Notes under the pieces: model-generated | The model's database searches: none | The model's input: the letters and a program-made list of their open reading frames with translations, nothing else | Told to the model about the DNA's origin: nothing | In this document: in pieces, positions 54,101 through 58,477 of the stretch | Layout of the letters: each line of letters begins with the position of its first letter | How positions within the stretch are numbered: the stretch's first letter is position 1 | DNA from: Pseudoalteromonas sp. FUC4 | GTDB taxonomy: Bacteria > Pseudomonadota > Gammaproteobacteria > Enterobacterales > Alteromonadaceae | Assembly: GCF_008370255.1 (NCBI RefSeq) | Contig: NZ_SEUI01000001.1 | Span: forward strand, 304,289-362,765 | Length of the DNA: 58,477 nucleotides | Direction of reading: 5' to 3' | Program-made: the position numbers and the translations under genes

Positions 54101-54124
54101 AAACGTTTCAACGTCTAGATGGCT
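54101..54124. promoter_or_regulatory. Three tandem MetJ-like boxes upstream of metR
   Basis: Adjacent 8-mers AAACGTTT, CAACGTCT and AGATGGCT each match AGACGTCT at 6 of 8 positions. Tandem octamers of this kind are the operator of the MetJ repressor. They lie about 66-89 bases upstream of the metR start. In E. coli metR is under MetJ control. Confidence 0.5.
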
Positions 54125-54290
54125 AAAGTTATGCGCTTTATTGCAGTTTATCGCTATGAATCGTGAAAATATTAGAGTTAATAATGATAAAAGTCATTTG
54201 AAAACTGGTTTGATGAGTTTTAGATGAGTTTGCTTCATGTTGTATTTTAAATATAACGATTGCTGTGTGTTTTAGCTCAGCGTGAGTTTT

Positions 54291-54499
54291 ATATCAATCT
54301 TCTTAATTAAGTGATCTATTTTGAGGGTGGAAAAACGTGATAATAGCTAGGCAAAAAATTCGCTATTTATTTGTTCTCGGTAATTGTTCATGCATTGCTC
54401 TACCTTCTGCATCCATACAGTCGTAAATGAGAACTTTTTAACGCCGGTAGCAACACATTTAGCCCTGCAAAATGATTAAGTATTATTGCTGATTAGTAT
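54291..54499. mobile_element. MITE-like repeat, copy B (209 bp, long form)
   Basis: This noncoding element aligns to the reverse complement of copy A (2937-3051) at both ends. ATATCAATCTTCTTAATTAAGT to TTGTTCT (54291-54377) matches one side, and AAATGATTAAG to GATTAGTAT (54469-54499) the other. In between are about 91 bases, 54378-54468, that copy A lacks. The ends are imperfect inverted repeats. No ORF is present. It lies in the 614-base gap between metR and the GGDEF-EAL gene. Confidence 0.75.
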
Positions 54500-54501
54500 T
54501 A

Positions 54502-54653
54502 ACCATGCTGATAACGGTATGAGGTGAGGTTTGTTGAATGCATAATTTAGATTGTGGTTTAAAAGCTAGAGTCGTTTTGCCTTTTAGTTTAGCCCAATGG
54601 GTGAGTATATGCGTAGTATCTAAGCCAGCGACCCACTCGCTGGCTCTTTTTAT
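54502..54653 (+). ncRNA. Candidate small RNA or leaderless transcript ending in an orphan terminator
   Basis: A strong hairpin with 9-bp stem AGCCAGCGA (54623-54631) and TCGCTGGCT (54637-54645), then CTTTTTAT, terminates plus-strand transcription. No plus-strand gene lies upstream: metR and the GGDEF-EAL gene are both on the minus strand. On the minus strand the hairpin lacks a T run. An in-frame ATG at 54538 opens a 42-codon frame that reads through the hairpin, so it is unlikely to be a real gene. A plus-strand small RNA is therefore possible, but no promoter is identified. Confidence 0.35.
54623..54653 (+). terminator. Orphan plus-strand Rho-independent terminator
   Basis: A 9-bp perfect stem with loop CCCAC is followed by CTTTTTAT. 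It overlaps the stop codon of the minus-strand GGDEF-EAL gene. Confidence 0.75.
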
Positions 54654-57019
54654 AAGGGTTTATTAATTAGTAATATGGCTTCTTTGGCAGTAACAGGTTT
54701 TGATTTTAAGAAGCCTTGGCCATAGTCGCACGCGGTGGATTGTAAAATGGTTAATTGATCAACTGTTTCTATTCCTTCAGCAACAACTTCAAGCTTTAAT
54801 GATTGTGCAAGTGATAAAATGGCTTCAACAAGTGGGTTAGTGGAATCTTGTAGATGGTCAATAAAGCTTTTATCTATTTTTAAAATATGAATAGGCAGTT
54901 GATGTAAGTAGCCTAGTGCCGAATAACCTGTTCCAAAATCATCAAGACATAATTTTACTTTTAAAGGTGAGAGACCTTCAATTATTTGAGTGGCGAGTTC
55001 TAGATTTTCTATTAAGCCAGATTCGGTAATTTCTAAGCATAAAGAGCCTAGAGGTAATTGGTATTTATTATAAATGGAATGTATTTGCGCTACAAAATCG
55101 AGGCTTGCAAAGTGTCGTGACGATACATTAACGGTGACTTTTAAAAAACGGTGCCCTTGTTTATGCCAATTTGAAATATGCTGGGCTGCTAAATCAAGTA
55201 AATGTAAATCAAGATTTATAATTTGCCCTGTAGTTTCAGCGATCGGTATAAAGTCATTAGGGGATACAAACCCTTTTGTAGGGTGATGCCAACGAACAAG
55301 TGCTTCAAAGCCTACAACTTCACTGGTAGTAATTGTGAAAATTGGCTGAAAATAAAGTTCAAACTCGTTGTGTTCAATACCGTGTTGTAAGTCGTTTTCG
55401 ATATCGGCATGGGTTTTAAGTTTTTTACGCATCATGTTATTAAAAAACTTAACCTGGCCACGTCCGGTCGACTTAGCTTCGTACATAGCAGCATCAGCTT
55501 GTTGTAATAATATATAGGCTTTATCGTCAATATTATCGCTGTAAGCTATGCCAATACTTGTTGAAGCTTGTAATAAATGACCATCTACATTTAAGGGTTT
55601 AGAAAGTGCCATTTGTATGCGTTTCAATGCTTCACTGACCTGATTTTTATGGGTGATATTTTCCATGAATATAGCAAATTCGTCACCCCCTAAACGTGCA
55701 AAAGTATCGGTATTACGGACGGTGTTTTTAATGAGTTCACAAATTTTAATTAAAAAGTGGTCACCTACCTCGTGGCCTAAAGCGTCATTTATACTTTTAA
55801 ATCGATCAAAATCTAAATATAAAAGTGCATGGCTTGTGCTTTTTTTAGCACGGGATAAACGTAAGATAGCGTGTTGTATCCGCTCAATAAGTAAAGAGCG
55901 GTTAGCAAGGCCTGTTAGTTCATCATGAAGTGCTTTATGCTCTAGCTCTTGACGGGCTAATTGCCTGTCTATTGCCATGCTTATTTGGCGGCTAACATAG
56001 GTTAATAGAGCGCTATCGTGTTCGTTATATTGCAAATTTTTATCGTAGCTTTGAACAACAATTACACCACTTATTCTTTCATTTGTTTTAAATGGAACGC
56101 CAAGCCAGGATTGAGATAACCTACCAACAAGTTTAAAGTCGCCAGCATTAATGTGTTGCTGATATTGTGATTGGTTAAGTAATAAAACACGATCTGATTT
56201 TAATAAATAGTAAGAAGCCGTATCTTTTAGCTGCTCTTTTGAGATTTTTTTATGGGCATGACTTTGAATCCCTTCTTCAACTATATAAACCAGATCAAGA
56301 ATATCAACTTGTTTATCGTACAAAGCGATAAAGAAGTTATCAGCAGGGAGTAAGCTGTTTATGATGTTATGGAGTGCTTCAAAAAAAGTGTCTAAATCAC
56401 TGGCTTTGTAGGTGAGGTTAGCTATTTGTAATAGGCTATTTTCTAACTTTTGAGCATTGTTAAGCTGCTCAACTGTTTGCTGTAAGTTATTTACCGTATT
56501 TACTTGGTTTATTTTTGCACTAAGTAAATGAGCAACCGTTGTTAATATTTCAAGGTGAGCATTAGTAAAGTAATTTTTGACTGGATGCTCACAATCGATA
56601 ACACCTAAAACTTGTTCCTTATATATAAGAGGAACACAGAGTTCTGATTGAGCAGGGCGATTATCTGCAATATAGCGACTGTCTTTAGTTACATCATCAA
56701 TAATGACTGCTTTACTTGTACTTGCAACTGCACCCGTAATGCCCTCACTAAAGCGAATTATTTTACGCCCAGCTTGGTATTTATCCCGTGCATGAGCAAT
56801 ACCCATAGAGGCGACTTGATTTAATGTATTAGTGTCTCGATCTGCAAGGTAAATAACGCAATCAACAAATCCTAAGCGGTTGACTACATGTGTTGTAACG
56901 TACTCAAATAGCTCATCGAGTGTGTCGAGTTGTAATAAGCTAGATGAAAACTGATTTATAATACTCAGTTGATCTGTTTTTATTTCAAGTGCTTTAGTAG
57001 CATCAGTTTTGTAAGACAT
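54650..57019 (-). CDS. GAF-GAF-GGDEF-EAL dual-domain cyclic di-GMP enzyme
   Basis: This 789-residue cytoplasmic protein has two GAF domains (about 20-165 and 205-355), then GGDEF (365-525) with the intact motif GGDEF at 444-448. An inhibitory I-site RNTD lies five residues before it. An EAL domain (540-785) follows, with GFEALVRWHHP at 571 and DDFGTGYSALGYL for the metal and catalytic site. Both catalytic halves look intact, so it could make and degrade cyclic di-GMP, with the GAF domains sensing a small molecule. ATG at 57019 is preferred over TTG two codons earlier. There is no neighbouring partner gene. Confidence 0.95.
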   Translation of the reverse strand: MSYKTDATKALEIKTDQLSIINQFSSSLLQLDTLDELFEYVTTHVVNRLGFVDCVIYLADRDTNTLNQVASMGIAHARDKYQAGRKIIRFSEGITGAVASTSKAVIIDDVTKDSRYIADNRPAQSELCVPLIYKEQVLGVIDCEHPVKNYFTNAHLEILTTVAHLLSAKINQVNTVNNLQQTVEQLNNAQKLENSLLQIANLTYKASDLDTFFEALHNIINSLLPADNFFIALYDKQVDILDLVYIVEEGIQSHAHKKISKEQLKDTASYYLLKSDRVLLLNQSQYQQHINAGDFKLVGRLSQSWLGVPFKTNERISGVIVVQSYDKNLQYNEHDSALLTYVSRQISMAIDRQLARQELEHKALHDELTGLANRSLLIERIQHAILRLSRAKKSTSHALLYLDFDRFKSINDALGHEVGDHFLIKICELIKNTVRNTDTFARLGGDEFAIFMENITHKNQVSEALKRIQMALSKPLNVDGHLLQASTSIGIAYSDNIDDKAYILLQQADAAMYEAKSTGRGQVKFFNNMMRKKLKTHADIENDLQHGIEHNEFELYFQPIFTITTSEVVGFEALVRWHHPTKGFVSPNDFIPIAETTGQIINLDLHLLDLAAQHISNWHKQGHRFLKVTVNVSSRHFASLDFVAQIHSIYNKYQLPLGSLCLEITESGLIENLELATQIIEGLSPLKVKLCLDDFGTGYSALGYLHQLPIHILKIDKSFIDHLQDSTNPLVEAILSLAQSLKLEVVAEGIETVDQLTILQSTACDYGQGFLKSKPVTAKEAILLINKPL

Positions 57020-57313
57020 AGGCAATTTATATTATTCTTTTTATTTTTAAATACAGGTTTAAGTTAACCTAATCTCGTATTCTTGTACAAAATAAAGCGA
57101 TGAGTGGTTTTAATTTTTAATTAAAAGTTATGATTAAGTAGCTTTAAGCGATTGTAAATTATTGCAATAAGGCAATACAGCTAAGTTAACTCATTGCGCT
57201 TTAATTACACATCTAGGTAGTGTCATCAATATAAAATATTATTTTTTAATAAAATCTTTACTCGAAAACATCATATGCCTATGATCGAATAAATTCAGCC
57301 GTGGAACAAAGTA

Positions 57314-58366
57314 ATGACTAGCATACCTTCAAACTCAGCAACAACATTAACAATAACTCGCCCTGATGATTGGCACGTACATTTACGTGATGGCGATCAA
57401 TTAAAAGATACTGTACGTGATATTAGTCGTTATATGGGTAGAGCAATAATTATGCCTAATTTAGTGCCGCCTGCAACTTGTACAGATATGGCATTAGCAT
57501 ACAGAGAAAGAATCATGGCTGCTAAACCACAAGGTAGTTTTGAGCCTTTAATGGTGCTATATCTTACAGAACAAACAACGGCGGACGAAATAAAAAAAGC
57601 AAAAGCAACGGGCAAAATAGTTGCAGCAAAACTATATCCAGCTGGCGCTACAACAAACTCCGATTCAGGGGTTACGTCAGTAAAAAATATTTATCCTGTT
57701 TTAAAAGCAATGCAAGAAGTTGGCATGCTGTTACTAGTACATGGAGAAGTAACCGATTCATCTATTGATATTTTTGACCGTGAAAAAGTTTTTTTAGAGA
57801 CTGTTCTAGGTGATGTAGTAAATGACTTTCCTGAGCTTAAAATTGTACTCGAGCATATTACGACTAAAGATGCTGTAGAGTTTGTAGTTAATGCACCTAG
57901 CAATGTAGCGGCAACAATTACAGCGCATCATTTGCTTTACAACCGCAATCATATGTTAGCGGGTGGAATTCGCCCACATTATTACTGTTTGCCAATCCTC
58001 AAGCGTAACATTCACCAGCAAGCATTAATGGCTGCAGCAATAAGTGGAAATAAAAAATTCTTCTTAGGGACTGACTCTGCACCACATTATAAAGATAAAA
58101 AAGAAGCAGCTTGTGGGTGTGCTGGTGCATACACGGCTCATGCCGCTATTGAATTATATGCTGAAGCATTTGAGGATGCAGGAGCTTTGGATATGCTTGA
58201 AGGGTTTGCAAGCCACTTTGGCCCTGACTTTTATGAGTTGCCGCGTAATACCGATACAGTTACATTAGAAAGAAAACCATGGGAAGTACCTGCAAGCTAC
58301 ACTTTAGGCGATTCTGAGGTTGTACCTATAAAAGCTGAAGATACTATTGATTGGTTTGTTAAATAG
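57314..58366 (+). CDS. pyrC: Dihydroorotase
   Basis: This 350-residue enzyme closes N-carbamoyl aspartate to dihydroorotate in pyrimidine synthesis. Metal ligands are in [13 protein letters not shown] (residues 14-26). The carboxylated Lys is in [13 protein letters not shown], with further ligands in [17 protein letters not shown] and the catalytic Asp in LGTDSAPH. Length is that of E. coli PyrC (348). It stands alone with a 294-base upstream gap in which I see no recognisable operator. A strong terminator follows. Confidence 0.96.
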   Translation: MTSIPSNSATTLTITRPDDWHVHLRDGDQLKDTVRDISRYMGRAIIMPNLVPPATCTDMALAYRERIMAAKPQGSFEPLMVLYLTEQTTADEIKKAKATGKIVAAKLYPAGATTNSDSGVTSVKNIYPVLKAMQEVGMLLLVHGEVTDSSIDIFDREKVFLETVLGDVVNDFPELKIVLEHITTKDAVEFVVNAPSNVAATITAHHLLYNRNHMLAGGIRPHYYCLPILKRNIHQQALMAAAISGNKKFFLGTDSAPHYKDKKEAACGCAGAYTAHAAIELYAEAFEDAGALDMLEGFASHFGPDFYELPRNTDTVTLERKPWEVPASYTLGDSEVVPIKAEDTIDWFVK

Positions 58367-58387
58367 TTAATAATTTATATTCAAACT

Positions 58388-58422
58388 AAAAGCCGCATAA
58401 ATTTTTAATGCGGCTTTTTTGT
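58388..58422 (+). terminator. Rho-independent terminator after pyrC
   Basis: The inverted repeat AAAAGCCGCAT with ATGCGGCTTTT around an AT-rich loop is followed by T residues. The last 55 bases of the window hold no gene I can support. Confidence 0.9.
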
Positions 58423-58477
58423 TTGTGTTATTGGTATTATAGGAGTGTAATTTGGGTAATGTGGCGGTTGTAGGGGG

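Noticed and set aside
54538..54666. Plus-strand ORF of 42 codons from ATG at 54538
   Set aside because: It has a plausible GAGG site but reads through a strong terminator hairpin and overlaps the GGDEF-EAL gene end.
57020..57313. PurR or pyrimidine operator before pyrC
   Set aside because: No match to the PurR consensus or to a clear attenuator was found in the 294-base gap.

Overview
The window is chromosomal DNA of a marine gammaproteobacterium, most likely Pseudoalteromonas or a close relative in Alteromonadales. The reasons are AT-rich coding sequence, close matches to gammaproteobacterial housekeeping proteins (BepA, HrpA, CysB, MetR, PabB, SdaA, PyrC), gene orders shared with E. coli (bepA-arsC and pabB-nudL-sdaA), families typical of Alteromonadales (SapC, leucine dehydrogenase, DUF2897, DUF6172) and many signalling proteins that make, break or bind cyclic di-GMP. 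I see no prophage, integrase, insertion-sequence transposase, CRISPR array or rRNA. It reads as core genome with small accessory insertions. The assignment to genus is an inference from gene content, not from a search.

Layout. 1-4.6 kb: a YjiH-family membrane protein cut by the window edge, a tiny DUF2897 gene, a PagL-like lipid A deacylase, an MlaC-like protein and an ankyrin membrane protein. 4.6-8.1 kb (minus): an envelope/redox operon, hypothetical-bepA-arsC-wrbA-DUF2069. 8.3-9.6 kb: a TusA-like protein and PerM. 9.7-12 kb: a three-domain fusion of cysteine desulfurase, metallo-beta-lactamase/persulfide dioxygenase and rhodanese. 12.3-16.5 kb: pgi, then zwf-pgl, the entry to the oxidative hexose phosphate pathway. 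16.8-23.4 kb: sapC, a periplasmic isoaspartyl peptidase, hrpA, and a CheY-like plus PilZ pair. 23.4-30.2 kb: rlmI, an HD hydrolase, a VOC protein, then an HD-GYP response regulator with a large MHYT hybrid histidine kinase. 30.5-35.6 kb: a YgjP-like metallopeptidase, an 8-bp tandem repeat, two identical tRNA-Tyr genes, small conserved proteins, a REC-GGDEF diguanylate cyclase, YchJ, a SulA-like protein and a Sel1 protein. 35.7-45.8 kb: a purine permease, cysB, pabB-nudL-sdaA, class I fumarase and leucine dehydrogenase. 45.9-58.4 kb: a CAT-like acetyltransferase, MtfA, a giant amidohydrolase with a beta-propeller, Nif3, ElyC, MetR, a GAF-GAF-GGDEF-EAL protein and pyrC.

How the genes work together. 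Several themes recur. Sulfur handling is represented by the fusion enzyme, the TusA-like protein, CysB and MetR. Envelope quality control is represented by BepA, ElyC, MlaC and PagL. Cyclic di-GMP signalling is represented by one GGDEF, one GGDEF-EAL, one HD-GYP and one PilZ protein, three of the four tied to response-regulator domains or neighbours. Serine, fumarate, leucine and hexose phosphate enzymes feed central metabolism.

The most unusual items are the desulfurase-dioxygenase-rhodanese fusion, a family of MITE-like noncoding repeats present as a 115-bp and a 209-bp copy, a cluster of ATACAGT motifs upstream of the SulA-like gene, an orphan plus-strand terminator near 54.6 kb that may end a small RNA, and a structured leader before zwf.
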